Assembly: GCA_963556145.1 (NCBI GenBank)
Contig: OY744468.1
Location: forward strand, 2,170,001-2,234,000
Source of the DNA: Hygrocybe punicea
Lineage: Eukaryota > Basidiomycota > Agaricomycetes > Agaricales > Hygrophoraceae
Reading direction: 5' to 3'
DNA: 64,000 bases
Positions 42,417-53,697 of this stretch are shown one piece after another (within the stretch, counting starts at the first letter, position 1; each line of letters begins with the position of its first letter). The position numbers and the translations under genes are program-made. Below the pieces are notes generated by a model. It was not told where the DNA came from and searched no databases. It saw nothing but the letters and a program-made list of their open reading frames with translations.

Positions 42417-45400
42417 ATGAATCCCCACAACATCATCCGTGTCTGCATTGCATGTTTGACTTATCTATATTTCCTTGCAAATGCAACATTATTTCCACAA
42501 CTATGCCAAGACAAACTTATGTATATCTCTCCTGAACCAATTTCCTGTCCTGTGATATCGACCTTGACCCAAGAATTGGGTGTTTTTCAAAGAAAACTCA
42601 TAGAACATGAGTTGGCCCCAGATCAGGGCGATGCAACAATATTGATGCAAATAAATGCAACACTATATGTAAAGATCATTGGAATAACAAAAGAAACAAA
42701 AGATAACTTGACAGTCAATCCATTATTCGTTTGGACTACATTTAAAAATAGCGCCTTCAAAATGCGAATACATTCTATTCAATATGCCAGAACATATTTC
42801 TTACCTCCTAAATATCTCTTTGCTTTGTATTGTCTTCTCAAACCTATCACTGTCCAATGTCGTTGTAAAATGATCAAAGCATTGCTCATGCGATCGCTAT
42901 TGAGACGACATGATTTCAAAACATATTTATTTCATTGTATTACTAGTTCTCTATCACATGCAACGTTGCTGTGGACCACACTATGTTTCATAATACGGCA
43001 TAGCCGTTCAAACATAATTGTGTTCAATTTGAATTTATTCGGACACTTGTTTAAATCTTTATATATAAATTTCGTTCATAGATATGACTACATTGGTGGT
43101 GGTAAACGAATACCAACATTCAAGTTTAGCTTTCTTCAATCTTTTATGCTACCGTCTAATAATATCAACCATGATTCTGACATATTATTCGAATATGTGG
43201 GGCATATTGATGAACAAACAGCCAACACTTTATATGAAGATAGAAAAACATATGCATGTGTTAAAATGCCTTTACATGAACTTCTGCCAAATTTGACAGT
43301 GAAGGATATTGGTGAAATAACAACAATACATGGTATATATTTGTCAAAGACATTACGAAGATTACATGGACAAGATCTATCTGTGGCATTAATGAGGCAT
43401 AATTGTTCAGCTTGTGATACTCATGTTTCTATTTTTCATGTGCATGATATTAAATCACATAAAGACCTGTGTAAACAGTGGTACAGAAGACAAAAAATGA
43501 CAGAAACATATGAGTGCGGCAAAGAAGAAACTCAGGCTCAAATGAAAGAAGAATTGGACAAGTCAGATGAGCAATTATTTCCTCCTCCTCCTCCATCTAT
43601 TGAATTGAAGGAAACCATAATCAGCAACTGGTGCAGAGATACATCACCTGAATGTTTCCAAGAAAGTGGGTGTGCTGTATGTGGTCAATTGGTTGCATTG
43701 AAAAACATGTCTTTATTGTCAAAGACAAAGGTTAATCTGAAAATATTAACTAGAGACAATATGGGAATCACAAGATGTGAACGATATCATTGCTCTGATC
43801 CAATAGAGGATATCAAAGGTCCAGTGCTAGATGACACATGTAAATGGATATGCAAACCATGTGTGCTCAGTCTGAATAAAGGCCAAACTCCCAAATATGC
43901 TTTGGCGAATGGACTTTGGATGGGAAGAATTCCTGCACAACTTCAAAATCTAACATTTGCTGAACAACTTTTGATTGCCCGTGTTCGTCACAACAAATGT
44001 ATTGTTCGTGTCTCCTCTGGGATGCATAAAATGAAAGCAAATGCCATCATGTTTCAAAACCCAACACCAAAGATATATCAACGGTTGCCTCCAACAATTA
44101 AAGAACTTGATGAAGTGCTAGCGTTTATTTTTACTGGTCCTGCCAGACCAACTCCAGAAGACATGGAGCGAATGCCTTTATTGGTTCGCCGAAGGCGAGT
44201 TTCTGCAGCTTTAGAATGGCTGAAATTGAATCACATGGATTACTATGATTTAGATATCTCCTATGAAAATCTAGCACAATATCCAGATCATGGAATTCCT
44301 GTTGTGGTTGCATATCGACCAGCAGACACAAATAAGGAACCAGAAGCCACTAGTGCATTTGACAATGAAGTGGAAGATGGTGTGGAAGATGGGCCTTGTC
44401 CCTTTGTTGTTAGTGGAGTAACTGGCGAAAATCTAGATATTACAAGTCCAAAGGCATTAATAGCTAGAGCAACCAAGCACTTGATAGATGACCATGGTGG
44501 TGTTCTGGCCATAAGCCATGCTAGAAATCCAGAATCGTTCTTTAATAATCCTCAGTTATATCCTATGATGTTTCCCTGCCTATTTCCATATGGCTTGGGT
44601 GGTATTAGCAGCATAGACAATGATGTTTTAAGCATCAGTGATATGATGCACAAAAGACATCTCCTGATGTACCATGACAAAAGATTTCAAACCGATCCCT
44701 ATTTTCCATTGATTGCATTCAATCAAGAACAAATCAAGGACAGTACAACCGGAGGATATTTGTTGACTAATAAACATAATTTCAACGATATTGCAGATCG
44801 CCTGATGAATATCAATACAGCTGTTTTGGATGACCTCTCTAAGAGATTATCTAGAGGTGATAGAGTCAAACCAGATACATCGGAAGAGAAAGCATGCTAT
44901 AAACTCATTTCTGATCTGGATCACGTAGCTGGTCAGGTCAAAGGTTCAATTACTAACAAGAAATACATGCAAAATGAGATTTGATCTCTGATATCCTATA
45001 TTGGTGCTCCGACTTGGTTTATCACTTTTGCACCTGCAGACATCAATCACCCACTATGCTTATATTATGCTGACAACAAAGAAAAGTTTTATCCTAAACT
45101 ACGTCTACCCCAGGATTGTTACAAACTAATTGCAAACAATCCAGTTGCTGGAGCCCGCTTTTTTCACTTTACTACTGAAATGTTCATCAAACATATATTA
45201 GGAATAAATGAATCTCATCCTGGCCTGTATGGAAACACATCAGGTTATTATGCAACGGTAGAGGAACAAAGACGTCTTACCTTGCATCTTCATATGCTGT
45301 TGTGGATAAAGGGATGTCTTACACCTCAGGAAATACGTGACAAAATTATGGGTGAAAATTCTGACTTTCAGAAAAGATTAGTGGAATATTTGGAAAGTTT

Positions 45401-47099
45401 GTGTGTAGGACAATTCATGACAGGTTCTAAAGATGAGGTATCACAGAAAATGGAACAGACAATGTCAAAACCTGAATATCAACCACCAACATGTGTCATG
45501 CCAGATCCACCATCATATAATTGTTCCATGAATTGTCAATATCACAACAAAAGATCAACATGGTGGCAAAGGTTTCAAGATGTTGTAGATGATCTTTTAT
45601 TGCGATTAAATGTACATAACAGGCATGATGGCAAAAAAAAGCCATACTGTCTTAATTCGAAAGGTGAATGTAAACGACGATTTCCCCGTGATATCTTTCA
45701 ACAAACTTTTGTAGAACCTAACACTGGTGCTCTCAACCTCAAGCATGGTGAACCTTGGATGAACACGGTGACACCTGAAGTTACATATATGCTACGATGC
45801 AATTCTGATGTGACCAGCTTATTATCAGGTACTGCTATAAAGGCCATAGTTGCATACATAACAGATTATATTACAAAATTCTCCTTGAAGACCTATAGCA
45901 TTTTTGAAGTGATAAAAAGTATTTTTGATAAGAATTCCGAAATGATTGGTGGCGACCTAAAAAGAAAAGACAAAGTCAGAAAGCTGTTTACACAAACACA
46001 GGGTGCGCAGTAGCATACCATGTCACACAGTATCTTGAAAGTACTTGACAAGTATACTAAATATCATTACCGTAACATTCAACATGGTATTGTAACAGTA
46101 TTCAGACATAAACTACAATACTTGTGCTCAAATTCATCTGAAGGTATGAAGGCAAATGAGACTTATACCTTTTCAATAACATCAAGCCTTTTGTTTCACT
46201 ACTTTTACTGTATTTACAGCAAAGTACTGTATAGTTTGGATAGAATACTTGCAGCCTAAGATGAATCAAAGTATTAAACCAGTAAGGAAGTTGGGCCACT
46301 TTTACTATTAGGATACCTTTTGAATCCTATCAAGATACAGTGTGAAATAGTATAGTACTGTTGCCATATTGTGGATTTAAGATACTGTGTCAATACTTTT
46401 AAGATACTGTTTCAGTACTTTTATTACAATAAAAGTATCTTAAAAGTATTGACACAGTATCTTAAATCCACAATATGGCAACAGTACTATACTATTTCAC
46501 ACTGTATCTTGATAGGATTCAAAAGGTATCCTAATAGTAAAAGTGGCCCAACTTCCTTACTGGTTTAATACTTTGATTCATCTTAGGCTGCAAGTATTCT
46601 ATCTGAACTATACAGTACTTTGCTGTAGATACAGTAAAAGTAGTGAAACAAAAGGCTTGATGTTATTGAAAAGGTATAAGTCTCATTTGCCTTCATACCT
46701 TCAGATGAATTTGGGCACAAGTATTGTAGTTTATGTCTGAATACTGTTACAATACCATGTTGAATGTTATGGTAATGATATTTAGTATACTTGTCAAGTA
46801 CTTTCAAGATACTGTGTGACATGGTATGCTACTGCGCACCCTGTGAAATAGTCAATTCACTCACCTCCAAAATGGAAATTGGTGCTCCAATGGCTTCATT
46901 ATATGTCCTTGGAAATCCTGATCACTACACCAGTCATAAATTCGTGCGATTCTTTTGGAGATCTTATGTTAAAGAGGTTATCAGTGCATGGTCTGATGAA
47001 GAAATTCCTAATATATGTGAAGACCAAAATAATGCATAAAAGGTTGTTATTGGTAAGAATAATGGCGCATACATTGGACTTTCCAAAGTAAATAATTAT
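42417..47099 (+). pseudogene. Helitron Rep (HUH endonuclease) half
   Basis: One frame runs 42417-45996, broken by TGA at 44982-44984. It resumes after the palindrome in the same frame and is broken again by TAA at 47037-47039. N-terminal part: Cys pairs such as HNCSACDTH, CAVCGQL and CKWICKPC may be zinc ribbons. Helitron-like domain: NPQLYPMMFPCLFPYGLGG, YLLTNKHNFNDIADRL and IGAPTWFITFAPADINHP. The HUH motif reads LHLHMLLWIKG, with His at 45285-45287 and 45291-45293. The tyrosine pair is in YITDYITKF (YxxxY), followed after the insertion by SLTSKMEIGAPMASLY and LGNPDHYTSH. HUH His and Tyr residues, which nick and join single-stranded DNA, are all present. Only the two stops and the insertion kill the gene. 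Confidence 0.88.
45997..46845. mobile_element. 849-bp near-perfect palindrome (CACTA/CMC-like MITE)
   Basis: The arms pair over their full ~420 bp with few mismatches; the centre is near 46421. The termini are CACAGGGTGCGCAG and CTGCGCACCCTGTG. A 3-bp target duplication AAA lies at 45994-45996 and 46846-46848. Removing the element and one AAA joins the host frame as LFTQ-IVNSLTSKME, which matches Helitron context. Arms are rich in AAGTACTT, GTATCTT and AGTATT motifs. The mirrored ORFs (46020-46259 and 46583-46822) are the two arms read on opposite strands, not genes. Confidence 0.85.
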
Positions 47100-50000
47100 A
47101 TGTTCAGACCCGCCTTGTATGATAATGTATCACTGTATGACTGGATACGTCTTGCCACTATGGAACCAAAGAAAAGATGCACCAAAACAAAGACCAAAAG
47201 GGCCAGAAAAGAACCAGTGCAAAACCAAATTTTTGACAATCTAGGCTGTGATGATTTGTCTGACTCTTGCACTGAACCTACTAATGTTGACTATTCCAGT
47301 GATGACAACTTGTCTGATGTCGTTGATAATGATATACTCATGGAGATAGATGAAATTCCAAAACCTGATAGTTTGAATAGACATGCAGGCACAGAAATAG
47401 CTGATAAAACAAATGAAGTTGATCTTAATAAATTGACAAAATTTGAAAATGATTATACTTTACATCCCAATCATCCACAATATCTTACCCACCATGCCAA
47501 AATGAAAGGGAATGATCCTTTCATAGTTCCTAATTTTATTCCAAACACTTTGCCAAGGGCTGACCGTGGTGATCGAGAATATTATTGTTGTACAATGTTA
47601 ACGTTTTTCAAGCCATGGAGAAGTGGCAAAGAACTCAAAAGTAAATTACAAACATGGGATAATGCTTTTATAGACCACGAGTTTTCTAAAAGAGAACTAG
47701 AGATCATGAAATACTTTGGTCTGCGGTATGAATGTTTGGATGCAAGAGATGATTTCTCTGCTAAACGTCAGAAGAATAATACTGCAAATATAAGGTATTC
47801 ATGGGCGACCTCAAACGGTCTTGATGAACTGGATGACATGCACAATGCTGAATTTGCATTTAATGGCGACGACTTCAACAACAATATTGATGAAGAAAAT
47901 AATGACACGGAAATACTCCTGAAACTTGGTCAAAAAGGACAAAAGAGGAAAGATCAAATGCTGATAGCTGAAAGAACTTTGAAAAGGTCAGGGTGGCTCG
48001 ATGATTGTATTGATGGTACCCCAGATATAGGACCGTTGATACCTATAGAACCACCTGTAGTACAATCAGCAAAATTGTGGAGAACTGCAGTCCTTGCAAA
48101 GAAAAAGGAAATCATCGATGACAGAAATAAAAATTTACCAACAAACACAGCAACCATAAATAAATTGGGAAATTTTCAATATAATGATGTCAAGATAGTG
48201 GATGCAGCATACATCAACCATATGTTTATTCCTGCAAACAGAGCTGATCGTCATCTTATTGATGTAACTATCAATGATTACAAGTTGAACACTGACCAAA
48301 AGAGAGCATTTCATATCATTGCGAATCACTCTACCTTGATTAACGGTTCTGATAAGCTACACATGTATCTTGGTGGGATGGCAGGCACAGGGAAATCACA
48401 AGTCATCAAAGCATTGACTAGTTTTTTTGGTAAACACAACGAAAATCATCGATTTGTGGTTCTTGCACCAACCGGTGGTGCTGCTGCCCTTGTAAATGGA
48501 TCCACATATCACTCCATTCTTGGAATTAATCAGGGAGGATCATCTCGTTCCCTTGCACAAGTATGTGCCAATCTTGATGGTGTGGATTACATTTTCATTG
48601 ATGAGGTGTCAATGTTATCTTGCAGAGATATGTATAAAATCAGTGCTCAGTGTGCAAAAGCACGTGGTGTTTATGATGAACCCTTTGGTGGCATTAATAT
48701 GATATTTGCAGGAGATTTTGGCCAACTTCCACCAGCTATGAGTGGTGCTCCTTTATACTCTGGAACCGTTGGTGTCCAAATCAATTCCAGTCAAACTATA
48801 GCAAATCAGGAAGCGGCTATAGGCAAAGCTCTTTGGCATCAAATAACAACAGTTGTTATATTACGTGAAAATATGAGACAAACCAATCAGTCAGAAGAAG
48901 ATGTCCAACTGAGGCTTGCTTTGGAAAACATGAGATACAAAGCATGTACTCCCAAAGATATTGCATTTCTTCGTACTCGTGTTGCAGGAAAAGGTCCAAA
49001 TGATTCAAAATTAGCCCAAAAGAAATTCAGGAATGTGTCAGTTATAACTGCATTGAATGCACAAAAAGACAAAATCAATGAACTTGGTATTCAACGTTTT
49101 GCCGCTGAAAATAGGAGACCATTAACATCATTCTATTCCATAGACAGATGGAATGATCCTACTAGTTCCAATAGCAAAAGAAAATCTCATCACATGTCAA
49201 CAATTTTGGATCCTATTCGACACACAAAGATATTGGAACCTTCACTCCAAAAGCTACTTTGGAGCCAACCACATGCATCATCCTCTGATCATATACCAGG
49301 AAGATTGGACTTATGTGTAGGCATGCCAGTGATGCTGAGGAACAATGATGCAACAGAGTGCTGCATTACCAAAGGAGCAGAGGGCATAGTTGTGGGTTGG
49401 CAGAGTGCAATAGGTCCTGAGCAACAAACTGTACTGGACACTTTATTTGTCAGATTATTGAATCCTCCAAAAAAAATTAACATAGAAGGACTTCCTGAAA
49501 ATGTTGTGCCGATTACAAAACATGTCACTTCCACCATGTGCTCATTACCCAATGATGATGTGATATCTTTGTCAAGAGAACAAGTGTTGGTACTACCTAA
49601 TTTTGCAATGACTGATTATGCATGTCAAGGACGTACTCGTCCTAACAATGTAGTTGACCTCAGTAGTTGTAGAAACCACCAATCCTATTATACTTGCTTA
49701 TCAAGAAGTGCTTCTGCAGCAGGAACTATCATCATGCAAGGCTTTGATCCTAAAGTAATTACTGGGGGTGCTTCTGGATATCTCAGGCAGGAATTCAGAG
49801 AATTAGAACTGCTTGATGAGATTACCAAACTGAAATATCAAGGACTCTTACCAGACCATGTCAAGGGAGATCAGCGAAATTCTATCATTGATCAATTTAG
49901 AAAATGGAAAGGAAAGTCATATATTCCAAAAAACATTCATCATGCTATCGCATGGAAAGCCACGGAGCAACTAAATCAATACACAACACAGCCCTCTCCA

Positions 50001-51014
50001 TGGCAATTAATTAAACCTATGAACAAAAATCAAAAGGCAGATTTCAGAAACCTCAACTTTGTTCCTGCAAAAGGAACTGTTCCAATCACTGTCACTCATA
50101 AAAATTCGACGGCCAATGTATTGCAAAATAAAAAACGAAAATTACAACAAGTTGTAAGTTCATCTTCCATAGTGAAAAAAAGACGAAAAACAAGTACTAT
50201 TGAATTAAATGAACCAAAAGGGTTTATATGGGATGCGCAAGATTGGAGCTGTGCTTATGATTCACTCTTTACAATATTACTAGCAATATGGAATGAAGAT
50301 CCATCAAGTTGGAAAAAAAGATTCAATAGCATCAATGAAATATTAAAGATTTTGAGCTTAGGATTCAAACGATCCAAGAATCACACAACAGATTTAGAAA
50401 CAGTTAGAAATACAATCAGACATTTATTGCATCAAGATAAACCCGAAATATTTCCTTATGGTCAAGTTGGCATTGCCATAAGTGATTTGGCCCATTATAT
50501 AATGAAAGCAAATGAACCAATGACTTCAACTTGTCTTAAATGTATCAATTGTGAAAACATAACCATTCTGGAAAATGATAGATGTGACGCCATCTTTCAT
50601 TGTTCATATTCATTTTCTGGAACAATCTCAACATGTCTTGCTCAAATCATAGTTAATAGACAACAGCACAAATGTCAATTGTGTTGGGGAGAGATTACTA
50701 AATTTATTGCATTTAACAAAATTCCACCTCTAATCATGTTTACAGTTGACTCTATTGAGAATTTAATAATTAGTCAAGTTATAAACTTGTCAATTGATGA
50801 CAAATCCACTGCTTACACATTGAGAGGAATTGTGTACTTTGGTGATGCACATTTTACTGCCCGCATATTCATCAACAGTATGGTATGGTTTCATGATGGT
50901 ATATCAACCAGATCAATTTGTATTAATGAAGGTGATATAGATGACTTTTCAAATATTAATTTATTGTCATGTAATGGTAATAATGCTGTACTGTTTATAT
51001 ATGCTCAATCTTAA
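47100..51014 (+). CDS. Helitron PIF1-type helicase with C-terminal peptidase-like domain
   Basis: This open stretch of 1304 codons continues the Rep frame. The 5'-3' superfamily 1B helicase motifs are Walker A GGMAGTGKSQVI (about residue 425), Walker B FIDEVSM (about 499), FAGDFGQLPPAM, LRENMRQ, TDYACQGRTRP and YYTCLSRSASAAG. It unwinds DNA during rolling-circle transposition. After a basic linker (KKRRKTS) there is a separate domain: WDAQDWSCAYDSLFTILL with Cys1051, CLKCINCEN and HKCQLCW zinc-like pairs, GDAHFTARIF with His1251 and WFHDG with Asp1266. Cys, zinc ribbon, His, Asp in that order resembles a ubiquitin-specific (papain-fold) peptidase; that is inference. No stop or frameshift occurs here. 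The start is arbitrary, because the frame is continuous with the Rep half upstream. Confidence 0.85.
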   Translation: MFRPALYDNVSLYDWIRLATMEPKKRCTKTKTKRARKEPVQNQIFDNLGCDDLSDSCTEPTNVDYSSDDNLSDVVDNDILMEIDEIPKPDSLNRHAGTEIADKTNEVDLNKLTKFENDYTLHPNHPQYLTHHAKMKGNDPFIVPNFIPNTLPRADRGDREYYCCTMLTFFKPWRSGKELKSKLQTWDNAFIDHEFSKRELEIMKYFGLRYECLDARDDFSAKRQKNNTANIRYSWATSNGLDELDDMHNAEFAFNGDDFNNNIDEENNDTEILLKLGQKGQKRKDQMLIAERTLKRSGWLDDCIDGTPDIGPLIPIEPPVVQSAKLWRTAVLAKKKEIIDDRNKNLPTNTATINKLGNFQYNDVKIVDAAYINHMFIPANRADRHLIDVTINDYKLNTDQKRAFHIIANHSTLINGSDKLHMYLGGMAGTGKSQVIKALTSFFGKHNENHRFVVLAPTGGAAALVNGSTYHSILGINQGGSSRSLAQVCANLDGVDYIFIDEVSMLSCRDMYKISAQCAKARGVYDEPFGGINMIFAGDFGQLPPAMSGAPLYSGTVGVQINSSQTIANQEAAIGKALWHQITTVVILRENMRQTNQSEEDVQLRLALENMRYKACTPKDIAFLRTRVAGKGPNDSKLAQKKFRNVSVITALNAQKDKINELGIQRFAAENRRPLTSFYSIDRWNDPTSSNSKRKSHHMSTILDPIRHTKILEPSLQKLLWSQPHASSSDHIPGRLDLCVGMPVMLRNNDATECCITKGAEGIVVGWQSAIGPEQQTVLDTLFVRLLNPPKKINIEGLPENVVPITKHVTSTMCSLPNDDVISLSREQVLVLPNFAMTDYACQGRTRPNNVVDLSSCRNHQSYYTCLSRSASAAGTIIMQGFDPKVITGGASGYLRQEFRELELLDEITKLKYQGLLPDHVKGDQRNSIIDQFRKWKGKSYIPKNIHHAIAWKATEQLNQYTTQPSPWQLIKPMNKNQKADFRNLNFVPAKGTVPITVTHKNSTANVLQNKKRKLQQVVSSSSIVKKRRKTSTIELNEPKGFIWDAQDWSCAYDSLFTILLAIWNEDPSSWKKRFNSINEILKILSLGFKRSKNHTTDLETVRNTIRHLLHQDKPEIFPYGQVGIAISDLAHYIMKANEPMTSTCLKCINCENITILENDRCDAIFHCSYSFSGTISTCLAQIIVNRQQHKCQLCWGEITKFIAFNKIPPLIMFTVDSIENLIISQVINLSIDDKSTAYTLRGIVYFGDAHFTARIFINSMVWFHDGISTRSICINEGDIDDFSNINLLSCNGNNAVLFIYAQS

Positions 51015-51051
51015 TATGTGTTCTCTTGCTAAAAGAAGGGACGAGTAACAT

Positions 51052-51083
51052 GCCATGCAAAGCAATGGCCCACACCCCACTAG
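51052..51083 (+). other. Helitron 3' terminal hairpin and CTAG end
   Basis: GCCAT (51052-51056) pairs with ATGGC (51065-51069). Ten bases on (CCACACCCCA) stands CTAG at 51080-51083, followed by T. Hairpin plus CTRR before T is the canonical Helitron terminator. The stem is only 5 bp, so support is moderate. Confidence 0.65.
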
Positions 51084-52479
51084 TCACCTGGGTGGGTGAG
51101 AAACTTGTCGACTGCCTTCTTGGATTTAACTGGAAACACATCAGAATGTCCTACCAAATCCAGGGAATGACACTTACATATCTCTGTTGTGGAATCCTTA
51201 TTCTTCAGTGTTGCTTTCATCTTCGCCGGTGCAGTCTCATCCTCACTAGAGCTATCAACCATCTCTACTTCGCTGCCATCAACTTCGCTTAGCCCTTCTT
51301 CCGAACTTTTACTGTTAACGCATTTTTTTTTCTTCAGTTGCTTCCCTTTGGAGTTGTTGGACTTTTTATTGGCAGGAACAGGCCCATGATTGGCCCCTGT
51401 ATGCGTAGCAGGAACATGAAGTGGGGGTTTGTGCTCGGCCACGGGATTGGACTTATTGAGAGGGATCGGCTCATGCACACTTTCGGTTCCTGCTGTAAGA
51501 AGGTCTTTCTTCATCGGCACCTTTGCTTTTGCTGGCTCTTCATCCTCCAATGAGCCATCAATCATCTCTGATTCGCTACCGACTTCACTCAGCCCATCTT
51601 CAGAACTTTCACTATTGATGCATTTTCTTTTCCTCATTTGCTCCCCCTTGGTGCTGTTGGACTTTTCTGTGGCAGGGACAGGTCTGTTAGCAGGGATCGG
51701 CTTGCGCCCAACTTCCACCCCCACTGTAGGAGCCTTGGGCTTGATGGCCCTGTATTCAAGGATCTGCACATCCTCGCATTCCATTCCTGTGGTGGGAACT
51801 AGATCACCCTCACTGACAGCCTTGCTTGCAGGGATCTGCATGCTGCCACCTTCCGATCCCAATGAAGGGACTAGATTGTTCTCGCCAACAGCCTGGCCTG
51901 CAGGGTTCTGTGTGGCCTCGCCTTTGATTCCTCTGGTGGGGACTAGATCACCCTCGCCGACCACATTACTTGCAGGGATCTGCACGTTGCCACCTTCCGA
52001 TCCAATTGAAGGGACTAGATTGTCCTCACCGATGGCCGCTGCAGGATTCTGCATGGCCTCGCCTTCGATTCCTCTGGTGGGGACTAGATCACCCTCACCA
52101 ACAGCATTGCTTGCGTTCTTCTTGTACTTGCCTTCCAAACGTAGCAAGAGCAACTCGGCATTTTTCAGAACCATGTCACCTTCTGTCCTTGCTTTGACTG
52201 CTAAATCATACATGTCTTTCACGATTTTGAGAGCGCCTGCAATTTTTTTGGCATCTCAGATCATGGTAAATGGCAGAGTGACCTACCCACTCCCCCTCCT
52301 GCACGACAAGCCTTATTCTTTTTTAACACCTCTTTGTAAGTCTCTTTTGCCTTGTGAAGCCAAGTGTGCAAGACAGTAAGCTGGTCCTTTGCGACTTTCA
52401 CAGCTTCTCTAGCTGTAAATTGACAGTATTAGGCATCAACAAATTGTGCAGGTAGTATAAACTTGCCTTCAGCCGACAT
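51080..52479 (-). CDS. Low-complexity, acidic/lysine-rich gene truncated at the Helitron end
   Basis: It starts MSAE at 52479. After an intron comes a helical exon (AREAVKVAKDQLTVLHTWLH, KAKETYKEVLKKNKAC), then the large last exon opening ALKIVKDMYDLAVKARTEGD. Next are two and a half ~47-aa repeats (GEGDLVPTRGIEGEA; GEDNLVPSIGSEGGNVQIPA) and a duplicated Lys/Ser/Glu segment (KRKCINSESSEDGLSEVG against KKKCVNSKSSEEGLSEVD). The last residues are FLTHPGD and the stop codon TAG is supplied by the CTAG end of the Helitron. The original C-terminus therefore probably lies beyond the Helitron. The family is unknown. The coiled-coil start and charged tail resemble transposon accessory proteins. Confidence 0.5.
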
Positions 52480-52801
52480 GATGGGGATGTTGAATTCTTG
52501 GGGTCCGCAGGAAAACTGACGTGTTGTCCACTTGAAAACTGACGTATTGTCCACCGGAAAACAATGAGCTGCTGTGCATATCGGTTCCATAAATCTGCTA
52601 CCGCTTATTGAAACACTGTGCCTATGACTGAAAAATGGATCAGAAACAGTCCATGCCTACAATTGAATAACAGATCAGAAGAACTGGCCAATGGATCTTC
52701 TAGCCTACAATAGGCTACTCCTTGCGGGGCAAATATTCTACAAGAACAAAAATAACGCCTCAATTCCTGTCACCCACAAGCCTTTGTTTAAGTCTTGCAA
52801 A

Positions 52802-53613
52802 ATGGTGAGTCCCCACTCACCCGTGTGAGAGATAAATCAATTACTTGCATTGTTCAGAATCTGGCCAGTGCACGTCTGTGCGGAGCTTGTGAGGTTATTT
52901 TAGCAGGATCCCATTGGATGGTGTGCAGTGGCTGTAAAGTAGCATGCTATTGCATAGGTCCAAAACATTATATGGATTTACTTACTGAGCTGAAAGGTTA
53001 CTGTTGCTCTTAGAATAAGGAGTGTCAGAGAGCTGAATGGCCCAAACACTGGGAATATTGCCTATCGACCTCCAATATCGCGGCCAAATGAGCTCAGAGC
53101 TTCATTCACAAATACAGTCGAATGCTCGTGATCTTGGGGATGATAGGCCTTGGTGTGGATGGAATCAGAGACTTACCAGACGCATCAACTGCATGGAGAG
53201 AACTCACCCAAGGAAAAGCATATCGGGTCGACGTTTGGGTGGGACAGGTGGACTATGATTGCCCTTATCGCTCCCTTGAGTTGATAGGGTCGGCACCGAT
53301 TGATCTGGACATTTTAGAACGCTTACAGCCAGGTATTACAGAATCTGTGGCTTTACATGGAAGGCAGCATCTAGGCGGTGATGACCAAGTCCTTATTGCT
53401 GTACTCACCTTCGGCTCAGACAGTCTCGAATAAATGACTACAATGATACTCACATTTAACCTTGCAAACCCTGCGCCCTATCCAATTGGCACCACTGTTA
53501 CTGATGTTGAGCTGCGACTATATGCGTGGATTAAACATCCTTTGGATCAGCGAAAACCAGATTGGTGGAGAGAATATGGAAAGCTTAAACATACTATTAC
53601 CCCGCTGTCATAG
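52802..53613 (+). pseudogene. MYND zinc-finger gene remnant
   Basis: The first exon is only ATG (52802-52804), followed by a GTGAGT...TTCAG intron and NLASARLCGACEV. The MYND finger reads CGACEV, MVCSGCKVACYC, then after a 60-bp intron KECQRAEWPKHWEYC, giving the expected Cys/His ladder. That intron (52954-53013) starts AT instead of GT, so the donor looks mutated. A TGA follows shortly (about 53087). Downstream sequence still encodes MIGLGVDGIRDLPDASTAW, YRVDVWVGQVDYDCPYRSLE and a final HPLDQRKPDWWREYGKLKH. MYND fingers bind proline-rich peptides. The copy looks recently inactivated. Confidence 0.65.
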
Positions 53614-53697
53614 TAGTAACTTCACGATATTGATGTGAGCTGAAATTCGGGTCTTGTAGTCTGGTAACTCTTGTAAGAATTGAGAATTGAGAAGATA

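Larger units (their letters stand above)
42417..51083 (+). mobile_element. Helitron (RepHel type)
   Basis: A rolling-circle transposon identified by a HUH Rep plus PIF1-type helicase in one reading frame, and by a 3' terminal signature: a GCCAT/ATGGC hairpin followed about 10 bp later by CTAG, then T. The left coordinate is only the start of the ORF; the true 5' end is undetermined. It carries an internal palindromic insertion (45997-46845). The 3' end lies at the stop of a minus-strand gene (51080-52479). Confidence 0.8.

Noticed and set aside
46020..46822. Pair of 79-aa ORFs on opposite strands
   Set aside because: They are the two arms of the 849-bp palindrome read from each side.
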